Source of the DNA: JACKIC01 sp964543795
GTDB taxonomy: Bacteria > Planctomycetota > UBA1135 > UBA2386
Assembly: GCA_964543795.1 (NCBI GenBank)
Contig: CAZIZN010000015.1
Coordinates: 1-64,000, forward strand
Length of the DNA: 64,000 bases
Direction: 5' to 3'
Shown: one piece after another, positions 17,206-25,300 of the stretch
How positions within the stretch are numbered: position 1 is the stretch's first letter
Layout: every line of letters starts with the position of its first letter
Notes under the pieces: generated by a model
Seen by the model: the letters and a program-made list of their open reading frames with translations, nothing else
Databases searched by the model: none
Told to the model about the DNA's origin: nothing
Translations under genes and position numbers: made by a program

Positions 17206-17594
17206 TGGATCTGCTGCGCATCGAGACGCTGGGCATGCGGCCGAAGGACCCCGTGGCGGCGAGCCGCGCCGAGGCCGTCGAGGTCGCCAAGAGCTTCGAG
17301 CAGCTGTTCGTGCGTTCGCTTGTCGCGAGCATGCGCTCGACGGCGGCGATGGGCGGCGAAGGCGGCATGTTCGGCAGTGGTCCGGGTGCGGACACCTACG
17401 CCGACTGGTTCGACGGCAACGTCGCCACCGAGGTCGCCGGCAGCGGCCGCGTCGGCATCGCCGAGGCGGTGATCGCCGATCTCGAGCGCCACAAGGAGAT
17501 CCCGGTCGCCGAGCCGCGGCCCAAGGCGGTTCGCCATTGGCGCCCGCTCGACGAGAAACCGGCCATGCAGGGAGGAATCGATGGTCTCCACTGA
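17205..17594 (+). CDS. flgJ: Rod-binding protein, FlgJ N-terminal domain only
   Basis: 129 residues covering only the rod-scaffold domain: EVAKSFEQLFVRSLVASMRSTA, then GMFGSGPGADTYADWFDG. The C-terminal muramidase of enteric FlgJ is absent, as in many non-enteric bacteria where a separate enzyme opens the peptidoglycan. The ATG overlaps the flgI stop (TGATG), and the end overlaps the flgN-like gene by 14 bp. An earlier open frame lies within flgI. Confidence 0.9.
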   Translation: MDLLRIETLGMRPKDPVAASRAEAVEVAKSFEQLFVRSLVASMRSTAAMGGEGGMFGSGPGADTYADWFDGNVATEVAGSGRVGIAEAVIADLERHKEIPVAEPRPKAVRHWRPLDEKPAMQGGIDGLH

Positions 17595-18120
17595 ACTCAC
17601 CGACCGGCTCGAGCAGTCGTTCCGGCGTACGCACGATCTGCTGCAGCGCTTGCTCGACGGCATGCGGCAGCGCCGGATGCAGTGGGCTTCGGCCCGGCCG
17701 AGCACGCTCGCACCGTCGGCCGAGCTCGAGCAGATCGCCCGCGACCTCGCCGTCGAGGAGACGGCGCGCGACGGGACGCTGCGGGCGATCCTCGCCGAGC
17801 TGCCGGCCCAGGCGCACGTCGCCAAGGCCGACCTGCACCTGAACACGACCCGCATCTGCGCCGCTCTGCCGGCACCGCGCGCACACCGCCTGCGGGCGGC
17901 CGCGGACCGGGCGACCCTGCTCGCCAGGCAGGTTCGCGTCGAGGTGGCGCTCGGCGAGCGGCTGGTCCGCTTCACGCAGCGCGCGCAGGAGGGCCTGCTC
18001 GCGACCGCCGCCGGCGCCGCCGACGGCGCCGGCGCGCACGGCTACGACCGCCACGCGCGTTCGCGCAGCGGCTTCGGCCCGGCGGGCCGCGCCGGAACCT
18101 TCGTCGACGGCAGGATGTGA
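17581..18120 (+). CDS. flgN: FlgN-type export chaperone (probable)
   Basis: 179 residues, mostly alpha-helical, with Leu/Arg/Glu-rich helices to about residue 145 and a Gly/Arg-rich tail. Size, predicted helical content and the position directly before flgK and flgL fit FlgN, the cytoplasmic chaperone for those two junction proteins. GGAGG at 17571-17575, inside flgJ, sits 5 nt before ATG, which supports this start despite the 14-bp overlap. No short motif decides the family. Confidence 0.7.
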   Translation: MVSTELTDRLEQSFRRTHDLLQRLLDGMRQRRMQWASARPSTLAPSAELEQIARDLAVEETARDGTLRAILAELPAQAHVAKADLHLNTTRICAALPAPRAHRLRAAADRATLLARQVRVEVALGERLVRFTQRAQEGLLATAAGAADGAGAHGYDRHARSRSGFGPAGRAGTFVDGRM

Positions 18121-18136
18121 ACCGGGAGGAACGCAG

Positions 18137-20500
18137 ATGAGCTTCGGATTCGGAATGGGATCGGCGCTGCGCGCGCTCAACGCCGCACGGCTCGGCATGC
18201 AGACCGCCGGCAACAACATCGCCAACGCGAACACGCTGGGCTACTCGCGGCAACGCGTCGAGCTGTCGGCCGCGCTGCCCTACTCGATCGCCGGCGGTCA
18301 CCAGATCGGCAGCGGCGTCGACGTCAGCCGCATCTCCCGTCTCTACGACGAGGGCCTCGAACGTCGCATGCAGGCGCAGACGTCGATCGTCGGCAGCGCC
18401 GCGCTCGACCAGGCTCGCTGGGCGGAGATCGAGAGCATCCTCTCCGAACCCGACGGCGGCCTCTCCGAGAGCCTCGCGGGACTGTTCGGCGCGGTCGGCC
18501 GCCTGCAGACCGATCCGGCCGACCGCGCGCTGCGCGGCGGCGTGATCCAGGCCGGCAGCGCGCTGAGCCAGGGCTTCCGGCTGATGGCCGACCGACTCAC
18601 CGACCTCGGCGGCAGCACGTTCGACGAAGTGCGGGGCCTCGTGCGCCAGGTCAACGAGCGCGCCGCGTCGATCGCGGACCTCAACCAGCAGATCACCGCG
18701 GCCGAAGCGACCGGCCGACCGGCGAACGATCTCCGCGACATCCGCGGTCAGCACATCAAGGAGCTCGGCACGCTGCTCGACGCGCGCGCCATCGAGCGTC
18801 CCTCGGGCAGCGTCGACCTGCTCGTCGGCGGCCACCTGCTGGTCGCCGGCGACCGCTCGTCGGGGCTCACCGTCGGCCGCACCGTCGACGGCAAGACGCG
18901 CGTCACGGTCGGCGCGTCCACCAGCAACGCCGTGATCCAGGAAGGCCGCATCGCCGCGCTGCTGCGCCAGGAGCAGGCCGGCGTGCCCGGCATCCTGACG
19001 CGCATCGACGACCTCGCGCGCAACCTCGTGCTCGAGACCAACCGCCTGCACTCGACCGGCATGCCGCGCTCGGGCCCGTTCACGACGCTGACCTCGTTCT
19101 ACGGCGCGGTCGACGGCGACGGCGACGGCAACGGCGGCGACGAACTGCTGTCGCAGTCGGGCTTCCTGTTCGACGTGCGGACCGGCGAACTGGCGATCTC
19201 GGTGACCGAGACCGCGACCGGCGCGATGCAGCGCAGCCGGATCGCGATCGACCCGCGATCGATGACGCTGCAGGACGTAGCGGCCGCGATCAGCGGCATC
19301 GAACACCTGACCGCGAGCGTCGATCCCACGGGCCGCCTGCGCATCAGCGCCGACGCCGGCTTCGGCTTCGACTTCTCGCCGCGGCTCGATCCGAACCCGG
19401 ACGGCGCCGGCACCTTCGGCGGCCTGAATCCTTCGGTCGGCAGCGCCGCCCCCGGCCCGTACGACCTCACGGCGCAGACGTTCCCGGTGACCTTCACGGT
19501 GACGACGGGCAGCGCCGCCTCGCCGGTGACGACCAACATCTCGCTCGCCGCGAACGAGTTCGTCGACCCGAGCGCCGCGACCGCCGAGGAGCTGGCTGCG
19601 GCGATCAACGCGGATCTCGGCACGGCCGGGCGCGCCCTCGAAGTCGGGGGTCGACTCGTGATCCAGAGCACGCAGGGCGGGATCACCTCGCAGCTGACGC
19701 TCGCCAACAGCGGCGCGAGCACCGCGCTGGCCGCGCTGGGCCTCGGCACGGCGACCGCCCTGGGTCGCGACGAAGCCATCGCGATCGAGGTCGAGGGAAC
19801 CTTCACCGGCGACGCGAACGACCGCTTCAGCTTCGTGCCGGCGGGCGACGGCGCCATCGGGCAGGACGCGGACCTGCTGGTCCAGGTGTTCGACCAGCAG
19901 GGCCAGCTCGTGACGACGCTCAACGTCGGCGCGGGCTACGAACCGGGCAGCAAGCTGTCGCTCGGCAACGGCATCGACGTGTCGTTCGGACCCGGCACGA
20001 TCTCGGCGACCGACGGCAACACGTTCGCGCTCGACGCCCTCGTCGACAGCGACACGTCCGACCTGCTCGTCGCCGTCGGCATGAACTCGTTCTTCACCGG
20101 TTCGTCGGCCCGCGACATCGCCGTGCACCAGGACCTGCTCGACAATCCCGACCGGCTCGCCGCCGGCATCGGCCTGGCTTCGGGCGACGCCGGCAACCTG
20201 GCGCGCCTGATGGGCATGCGGTCGAGCAACATCGACGCGCTGGACACCAACACGCTCGAGGACTTCTACGCCGACCTCGTCGGCGACGTCGGGTTCGACG
20301 CCGCCGCCGCGACCAGTCTGCTGAACTCGCAGCAGATGCTGATGAGCCAGCTCGAGGCCGAGCGGGAGAGCGTGTCGGGAGTGAACATCGACGAGGAGAT
20401 GGTCGACATGGTGCGTTTCCAGCAGTCCTACGAGGCCTCCGCGCGCTTCCTCCAGGTCGCGCAGGAGATGACCGACATCCTGATCAACCTGGGGAGGTGA
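18137..20500 (+). CDS. flgK: Hook-filament junction protein FlgK (HAP1, long form)
   Basis: 787 residues against about 550 in Salmonella. The N-terminus (ALRALNAARLGMQTAGNN followed by IANANTLGYSRQRVEL) and C-terminus (NIDEEMVDMVRFQQSYEASA) are typical FlgK. The large middle region is Gly/Thr/Asp-rich and probably surface-exposed. It joins the hook to the filament together with FlgL, encoded 3 bp downstream. GGGAGGA precedes ATG. Confidence 0.95.
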   Translation: MSFGFGMGSALRALNAARLGMQTAGNNIANANTLGYSRQRVELSAALPYSIAGGHQIGSGVDVSRISRLYDEGLERRMQAQTSIVGSAALDQARWAEIESILSEPDGGLSESLAGLFGAVGRLQTDPADRALRGGVIQAGSALSQGFRLMADRLTDLGGSTFDEVRGLVRQVNERAASIADLNQQITAAEATGRPANDLRDIRGQHIKELGTLLDARAIERPSGSVDLLVGGHLLVAGDRSSGLTVGRTVDGKTRVTVGASTSNAVIQEGRIAALLRQEQAGVPGILTRIDDLARNLVLETNRLHSTGMPRSGPFTTLTSFYGAVDGDGDGNGGDELLSQSGFLFDVRTGELAISVTETATGAMQRSRIAIDPRSMTLQDVAAAISGIEHLTASVDPTGRLRISADAGFGFDFSPRLDPNPDGAGTFGGLNPSVGSAAPGPYDLTAQTFPVTFTVTTGSAASPVTTNISLAANEFVDPSAATAEELAAAINADLGTAGRALEVGGRLVIQSTQGGITSQLTLANSGASTALAALGLGTATALGRDEAIAIEVEGTFTGDANDRFSFVPAGDGAIGQDADLLVQVFDQQGQLVTTLNVGAGYEPGSKLSLGNGIDVSFGPGTISATDGNTFALDALVDSDTSDLLVAVGMNSFFTGSSARDIAVHQDLLDNPDRLAAGIGLASGDAGNLARLMGMRSSNIDALDTNTLEDFYADLVGDVGFDAAAATSLLNSQQMLMSQLEAERESVSGVNIDEEMVDMVRFQQSYEASARFLQVAQEMTDILINLGR

Positions 20501-20503
20501 CCG

Positions 20504-21931
20504 ATGACGCTCCGCATCACCCAGGGGATGCTCTATTCGCGCGCGCTCGGCGACGTGCAGCGCGGCCTCTACCGCTACTCCCAGCTGCAGCAGCAGGTGG
20601 CCACCGGACGACGCATCAACCGTCCGTCCGACGATCCCGCCGCCGCCCTGCGGATCCTGCCGATCCGCAACGACATCCGCGACCTCGAGCAACTGTCGGG
20701 CAACGTGTCGCTGGCGCGCGAGACGCTGAACACGGGCGCGGCGTCGCTCGAAGACGCCTCGGCCGTGATGCAGCGCGTGCGCGAGCTGACGACCCAGGCC
20801 GCGAACGGCACGATCGGTGCGTCGGACCGCCAGAGCATCGGCGCCGAAGTGGAGCAGCTGTTGAGCCAGCTCGTCGGCATCGGCAACAGCCGCCGCGGCG
20901 ACCGCTACCTGTTCGGCGGCACGGAGAACGGCATCGCGCCGTTCGAGATGGTCACGGAGAACGGCCGCACGCGCGTCGCCTACCGCGGCAACCGCGAGAA
21001 CCTCGACGTCGAGGTGGCGCCCGGCGTGAACACGGCGCTGAACGTGCCCGGCGATCGCATCTTCCAGCACCGCGACCGAGGTGCCACGACCTTCTCGCCG
21101 GCACCCGGCAGCACGGCCACCGGCGCGCTGCCCACCGGGCGCGGCGACACCGGCATCGGCTTCGGTCAGCTCGAGGTGACGTTCGTGGGCCTGCACACCG
21201 ATGCGCCCGGTACCGTCACCGCGGGCGCCGGCGCCACGAACGCGGTCGGCGAACTGAGCTACGTGTTCACGACCGCGCCCGACACGCTGAGCGTCGGCGG
21301 CGGCCCGGCGCTGAACCTGCCGATCACCGACGGCGCGTTCGCGACCGCCGACGGCCGCACCATCTCGCTCACCGTCACGGGCGCACCGGCGGTGCTGACC
21401 GGGACGTTCACGGCGAAGGCGGGTCTGTCCCGCGACGGCGGCACCACGGTCACCGAGGTGTCGGACTTCAGCCGCAGCAGCGTGTCGGTGCGCGACTCCT
21501 TCGACGACACGGTGCTCAACGTCGACGTGCGCAGCCTGGCGCGCACCGGCGAGGAGGACGTGAAGTTCGAGGGCACCTTCGACGCGATGACGACGCTGAT
21601 CACGTTGCGCGACCTCATGCGCAACGACGCCGGCCTGCCGGACGAGGTCGTGCGCAGCCGGATCGCCCAGATGCTGACCGCGGTCGATTCGGCCCACGAC
21701 GCGGTGCTCGACGGCGTGCGCGAACTCGGCTTCCGCTCGTCGAGCATGGACGTGCTCGGCAACCGCGTCGAGGGGCTGCGCATCTCGCGCACCGAGTCCC
21801 TGTCGCAGGTGCAGGACACCGACATCGCCGAGTCGATCCTGGAACTGCAGCGTCAGGACCTCGCCTACCAGGCCGCGCTGCAGGTCAGCGCGCGCGTCGT
21901 GCAGACCAGTCTCCAGGGCTTCCTGCGCTGA
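20504..21931 (+). CDS. flgL: Hook-filament junction protein FlgL (HAP3, long form)
   Basis: 475 residues against about 320 in enterics. The flagellin-like N-terminal helices (YRYSQLQQQVATGRRINRPS, then DDPAAALRI) and C-terminal helices (DTDIAESILELQRQDLAYQA) are clear. As in FlgE and FlgK, the added length is in the middle. GGGAGG precedes the ATG, and the stop overlaps the next gene by one base (TGATG). Confidence 0.94.
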   Translation: MTLRITQGMLYSRALGDVQRGLYRYSQLQQQVATGRRINRPSDDPAAALRILPIRNDIRDLEQLSGNVSLARETLNTGAASLEDASAVMQRVRELTTQAANGTIGASDRQSIGAEVEQLLSQLVGIGNSRRGDRYLFGGTENGIAPFEMVTENGRTRVAYRGNRENLDVEVAPGVNTALNVPGDRIFQHRDRGATTFSPAPGSTATGALPTGRGDTGIGFGQLEVTFVGLHTDAPGTVTAGAGATNAVGELSYVFTTAPDTLSVGGGPALNLPITDGAFATADGRTISLTVTGAPAVLTGTFTAKAGLSRDGGTTVTEVSDFSRSSVSVRDSFDDTVLNVDVRSLARTGEEDVKFEGTFDAMTTLITLRDLMRNDAGLPDEVVRSRIAQMLTAVDSAHDAVLDGVRELGFRSSSMDVLGNRVEGLRISRTESLSQVQDTDIAESILELQRQDLAYQAALQVSARVVQTSLQGFLR

Positions 21932-22209
21932 TGGCCATGCCCATCGACACCCCGTTGCGGCTCGATCCGACCACCGCCGTGGCACCCGGCGCGACGGGCG
22001 GCACCGCCGCCGGCGCGGCGGCCCCGCCGACCGACTTCCGCAACCTGCTCGAGTCGCTCGAACGGCTCGTCGCCGAGCACAAGCAGCTCGGTGCGGTGCA
22101 GAACGCCGATCAACTGCAGGACGCGCTGCGCACCGCCGACGCGGGCTTCGTCACCGCGATGGATCTGCGGCGCCAGCTGGAACACGCCTTCCGCCAGCGC
22201 CTGCCATGA
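21931..22209 (+). CDS. Small flagellar-operon protein, FliE-like
   Basis: 92 residues: an Ala/Pro-rich N-terminus, then two predicted helices (DFRNLLESLERLVAEHKQLG and ADAGFVTAMDLRRQLEHAFR). The pattern of a late phi-x-x-AMDLRRQL helix recalls FliE, the MS-ring/rod adaptor, but FliE normally lies with flgB and flgC, which are not in this window. Start and stop overlap flgL (1 bp) and the acetyltransferase gene (4 bp), so it is translated as part of this operon. Confidence 0.55.
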   Translation: MAMPIDTPLRLDPTTAVAPGATGGTAAGAAAPPTDFRNLLESLERLVAEHKQLGAVQNADQLQDALRTADAGFVTAMDLRRQLEHAFRQRLP

Positions 22210-23090
22210 GCGTCTGCGCGGACGCCGGCAAGGTGCGTCGGCTCGATCGCGCCGCGATCCAACCGCACCTGCGAACGCTCGACGCGTGGCTGCTCCATGG
22301 CAGCTTCTACGGCGTGCAGCACACGTGGCCCTTGCTCTACCGCAGCGACGGCGCCGGCCGCTTCCACGCGCTCTTCGACGGCGACCGCCTCGTCAGCCAC
22401 TGTGCGGCGCGCATCGCGACGGCGACCGGCGCCGGCGGCACGTTCCCGTGCGCGCTGCTCGGCAGCGTCGCGACCGCGCCAGAGCACCGCGGTCGCGGGT
22501 TCGCCGGCCGCGTGCTGCAAGCCGCGCTCGCGGACCTGGAGGCGGACGTCGAGCACGTTCTGCTCTGGGCCGAACGGCCCGAGCTCTACGCGCGCGCCGG
22601 CTTCGTGCCGACCGCCGACGAGACCATGCTCGCGCTGGCGCGCCGGCCGCGCCCCGACATGACCGGCGTGCGCCTCGCGACCGTCGCCGACCACGGCGCG
22701 CTGCACGCGCTGCACGGCAGGAAGCCGTGGCGCGTCGATCGTTCGCCGCAGACCATGTCCGGGCTGCTGACCACGCCGGGCATGGCGGTCGTGGTGCGCG
22801 AACGAGGCGGCTCGATCGTCGCCTACGCCTGCTGCGGCAAAGGCGCCGACCTGCACGGCACCTGGCACGAGGTCGGGGGCGACGACGAACAGGTCGCCTC
22901 GCTGCTGCTGGCGGCGATGCACCTGTGCGAACAGACCGAGACCGCGGTGCTGCTGCCGCCCTACCGCCCGCAGCTGGTCGAGGCGCTCGGCGCCGCCGTC
23001 GTCGACGCCAGGACCGTGCCGGGTCCGATGGTGCGCTCGTTCCGGGCGCCGCTGCCGGCCTCGTTCGTCGACGGGCTCGACTCGGTTTGA
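22206..23090 (+). CDS. GNAT family N-acetyltransferase at the end of the flagellar operon
   Basis: 294 residues. The acetyl-CoA-binding motif A is visible as SVATAPEHRGRGFAGRVL (about residues 89-106), followed by LLWAERPELYARAGFVP, typical of GNAT motif B. A second, degenerate half follows, as in Eis-like two-domain acetyltransferases. The substrate is unknown. The start overlaps the preceding flagellar gene by 4 bp (ATGA), so it is probably cotranscribed with flgK and flgL. That suggests, but does not show, a role in modifying a flagellar or surface component. Confidence 0.8.
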   Translation: MSVCADAGKVRRLDRAAIQPHLRTLDAWLLHGSFYGVQHTWPLLYRSDGAGRFHALFDGDRLVSHCAARIATATGAGGTFPCALLGSVATAPEHRGRGFAGRVLQAALADLEADVEHVLLWAERPELYARAGFVPTADETMLALARRPRPDMTGVRLATVADHGALHALHGRKPWRVDRSPQTMSGLLTTPGMAVVVRERGGSIVAYACCGKGADLHGTWHEVGGDDEQVASLLLAAMHLCEQTETAVLLPPYRPQLVEALGAAVVDARTVPGPMVRSFRAPLPASFVDGLDSV

Positions 23091-23145
23091 GCCCGCGCGT
23101 CGCGCCGGTGGCCGACCGGCGCATCGGGCGGCACACTGGTGCCCG

Positions 23146-23412
23146 ATGCGAACGATCGTGTGGGTGGTGGCCGTGCTGCTGATCGCCGCCGTCTGGGGCA
23201 ACTGGACCGAGAGCGGGGGCAGCCGTCCGGACCGGCCCGACGTGCTCGAGACGACCGTGACCGCCTACGCCTGCGGCTGGGTCCCCTACATGACCCGCGA
23301 CCGCGCCGGCACGACGATCGACGGCCGCGGCATGGCACTCGGCGGGATCGTCACGTTCCTGATCGTCCTCGCCGCGAGGCGCGCGGCCGCCGGGCGGCGG
23401 GAGGCCGCATGA
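23146..23412 (+). CDS. Small two-helix membrane protein of unknown function
   Basis: 88 residues with an N-terminal hydrophobic helix (VWVVAVLLIAAVWG) and a second near the C-terminus (GGIVTFLIVLAA), separated by a polar segment. No family is recognised. Its stop overlaps the start of the next gene by 4 bp (ATGA), so the two are probably one transcript. Confidence 0.6.
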   Translation: MRTIVWVVAVLLIAAVWGNWTESGGSRPDRPDVLETTVTAYACGWVPYMTRDRAGTTIDGRGMALGGIVTFLIVLAARRAAAGRREAA

Positions 23413-24113
23413 TGCGCACCATCGCGCTCCTCGCGTTGCTGCTGTCGCCGGCCGCCTGCGGCGGCGCCGCCGGACCGACGCCGGCGATGCTGCAGGCGCT
23501 CGCGGCCCATGCCGAGCCGGCGACGTGGGAGGATCTCGACCCGGCGCATCCCGGCAGGCGCCGGCGCGATCCGCGCAGCGGCGTGGTGTTCGTGCGCGTG
23601 CCGGCGACGCCGCCGTTCCTGCTCGCCGAGACCGAGCTGACCGCCGCGCAGTGGCGCCGCTACGTGAACGGGTTCGCCGGCGATCCGACGGTGCCCGTGC
23701 CGGCGGACGACGCGCTGCCGATGACGGCGAGCTGGCACGACGCCGTCGCCTACTGCGAACGCTTCGGCTATCGCCTGCCGACCGAACAGGAATGGGAGTT
23801 CGCCTGCCGCGGCGGCCTCGACCCCGCCGTTGCGCCGTGGCGCGGACCGGAGGAGCTGAAGCCGCACGCGTGGTTCAACTTCAACGCCGGCGACGATCGA
23901 CGTCGCGTCGGCACGCGCGAGTCGAACCCGTTCGGTCTCTACGACATGCTCGGCAACGTGTGGGAATGGTGCCAGGAAGCGGCCGGCGCGGACCGCGTGC
24001 TGCGCGGCGGCTCGTGGTTCACGATGCCCTGGCCGAAGCCCGAACTGCGCACGCAGGGCGCCCCGGGCGAACGCAACGCGTTCTACGGCTTCCGGCCAGC
24101 GCGCGGGTTGTGA
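23409..24113 (+). CDS. Exported formylglycine-generating-enzyme-fold (SUMF1-like) protein
   Basis: 234 residues with a hydrophobic N-terminal export signal and a Cys after LLLSPAAC that could be lipidated, though Pro at -3 is unusual. The C-terminal ~160 residues have the FGE-sulfatase fold markers: TELTAAQWRRYVNGF, YRLPTEQEWEFACRGG, LGNVWEWCQE, RVLRGGSWF and YGFRPAR. The compact size and the absence of a sulfatase nearby make true formylglycine formation unlikely; many such proteins have no known reaction. Confidence 0.85.
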   Translation: MMRTIALLALLLSPAACGGAAGPTPAMLQALAAHAEPATWEDLDPAHPGRRRRDPRSGVVFVRVPATPPFLLAETELTAAQWRRYVNGFAGDPTVPVPADDALPMTASWHDAVAYCERFGYRLPTEQEWEFACRGGLDPAVAPWRGPEELKPHAWFNFNAGDDRRRVGTRESNPFGLYDMLGNVWEWCQEAAGADRVLRGGSWFTMPWPKPELRTQGAPGERNAFYGFRPARGL

Positions 24114-24138
24114 CGGCGGCGGCGCGAGGTCGGCGACC

Positions 24139-25248
24139 CTAACCCGGCGCCGGCCGCGTCTCGTGGCCGCGCGCCCGCACCGGCACGATGCCGACGACCG
24201 AGCCGCCGTCGAGCAGCACCGCCTCGTCGGCGAGATTGACGGTCGGGCAGACGTGGCGCGGCACCAGGTGCAGCAATTCGCCGAGCGGCGGCGCGGCGCC
24301 TGCGACGACGTCCATCGGCAGATGTTCTTCGCTCGGCCGCCGCGGCCGCAGCCGCCAGTCGCCGGCCACGACCGCGACCGGCTCGCCCGACGCCGCATCG
24401 ATCGCCTTGCTGCCCGCGTCGACCGTGACCTGCGTCGCCGTCGGCCGGCTCACCACGCGCGCGAGCACGAGGACCGCCGGCTCGTACCCGTCGATGCCGA
24501 GTTCGGCGCTGCGCGCATCCCAGTAGACGACCGTGCCCGGACTCACCGCGTGGCGGAAGGCCGCGAAGTCCGCCCAGGCGAGCGCGCCCTCGAAGCCCGG
24601 CGTGCCGCTCGTCACCAGCTCCTGCGCCCCGAGCTCGCGCGCCCGTTCGCACAGCTGCGCGTAGATCGGCGCCGCGGCGCGCCGCCGTTCCGCCGGATCG
24701 TCGGCGACGAGGTGCCCCTCGTAGCAGTGCAGCCCGCGGAACGCCGCGCCCGCCGCCGCCCGCACCGCCGCGATGCGTTCCTTCTCGCCGAGCGGGATGC
24801 CCGAACGCCCCCAGCCCGGATCGAGGTCGATCCACACGCCGAGACCGTTCGCCGCCACCTGCGCCGCGTGCGCGGGCTCCTCGCTGAGCATCGACAGCCG
24901 GTGCCGCGGAAACCGCCCGACCATGCCCAGGACGCGATCGAGATTGGCGCCGCGGTGCGCCATCGCCACCAGCACGTCGATCGGTTCCTGCGCGAGCCCG
25001 AGCAGCACCTCCGCCTCGCGCGTCGTCGCCACCTTGAACTGCTGCACCCCCGCGGCCAGCAGCAGCTCCAGCACCTCGGGCACCTTGCAGGTCTTCACGT
25101 GCGGCCGCCACCGCGCCGCACCCCCGCACCGCCGCAGCGTCGCCGCGACGTTGCGCCGCACCCGGTCCAGATGCACCAGCAACGCCGGCGTCTGCAGCGA
25201 AAATAGCTGCGTACCGTGCGTACCGAACCAGGTTCGTTCCACCACCAT
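24139..25248 (-). CDS. DSD1-type PLP enzyme (D-threonine aldolase / D-serine dehydratase-like)
   Basis: 369 residues with a fold-type III PLP barrel. The N-terminus TPALLVHLDRVRRNV leads to the PLP lysine in RPHVKTCK, then GVWIDLDPGWGRSG and YEGHLVADD. C-terminal HLVPRHVCPTVNL supplies the His and Cys that bind the metal in D-threonine aldolases and DSD1-type dehydratases. The substrate is probably a beta-hydroxy D-amino acid. ATG at 25248 is used. A TTG at 25311, with GAGG 6 nt upstream and overlapping the upstream gene by 11 bp, is a serious alternative that adds 21 low-complexity residues. Confidence 0.85.
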   Translation of the reverse strand: MVVERTWFGTHGTQLFSLQTPALLVHLDRVRRNVAATLRRCGGAARWRPHVKTCKVPEVLELLLAAGVQQFKVATTREAEVLLGLAQEPIDVLVAMAHRGANLDRVLGMVGRFPRHRLSMLSEEPAHAAQVAANGLGVWIDLDPGWGRSGIPLGEKERIAAVRAAAGAAFRGLHCYEGHLVADDPAERRRAAAPIYAQLCERARELGAQELVTSGTPGFEGALAWADFAAFRHAVSPGTVVYWDARSAELGIDGYEPAVLVLARVVSRPTATQVTVDAGSKAIDAASGEPVAVVAGDWRLRPRRPSEEHLPMDVVAGAAPPLGELLHLVPRHVCPTVNLADEAVLLDGGSVVGIVPVRARGHETRPAPG

Positions 25249-25300
25249 TCTCGCGGTCGGCGAAGGCGGCGCATCGCCGGAAGGCCGGGACGAGTCGGAT

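Noticed and set aside
17972..21985. 1337-codon minus-strand open frame
   Set aside because: Antisense to flgK and flgL; product is low-complexity with no family features.
23409..24113. True formylglycine-generating enzyme for sulfatases
   Set aside because: The protein is short, exported and far from any sulfatase gene; only the fold is supported.
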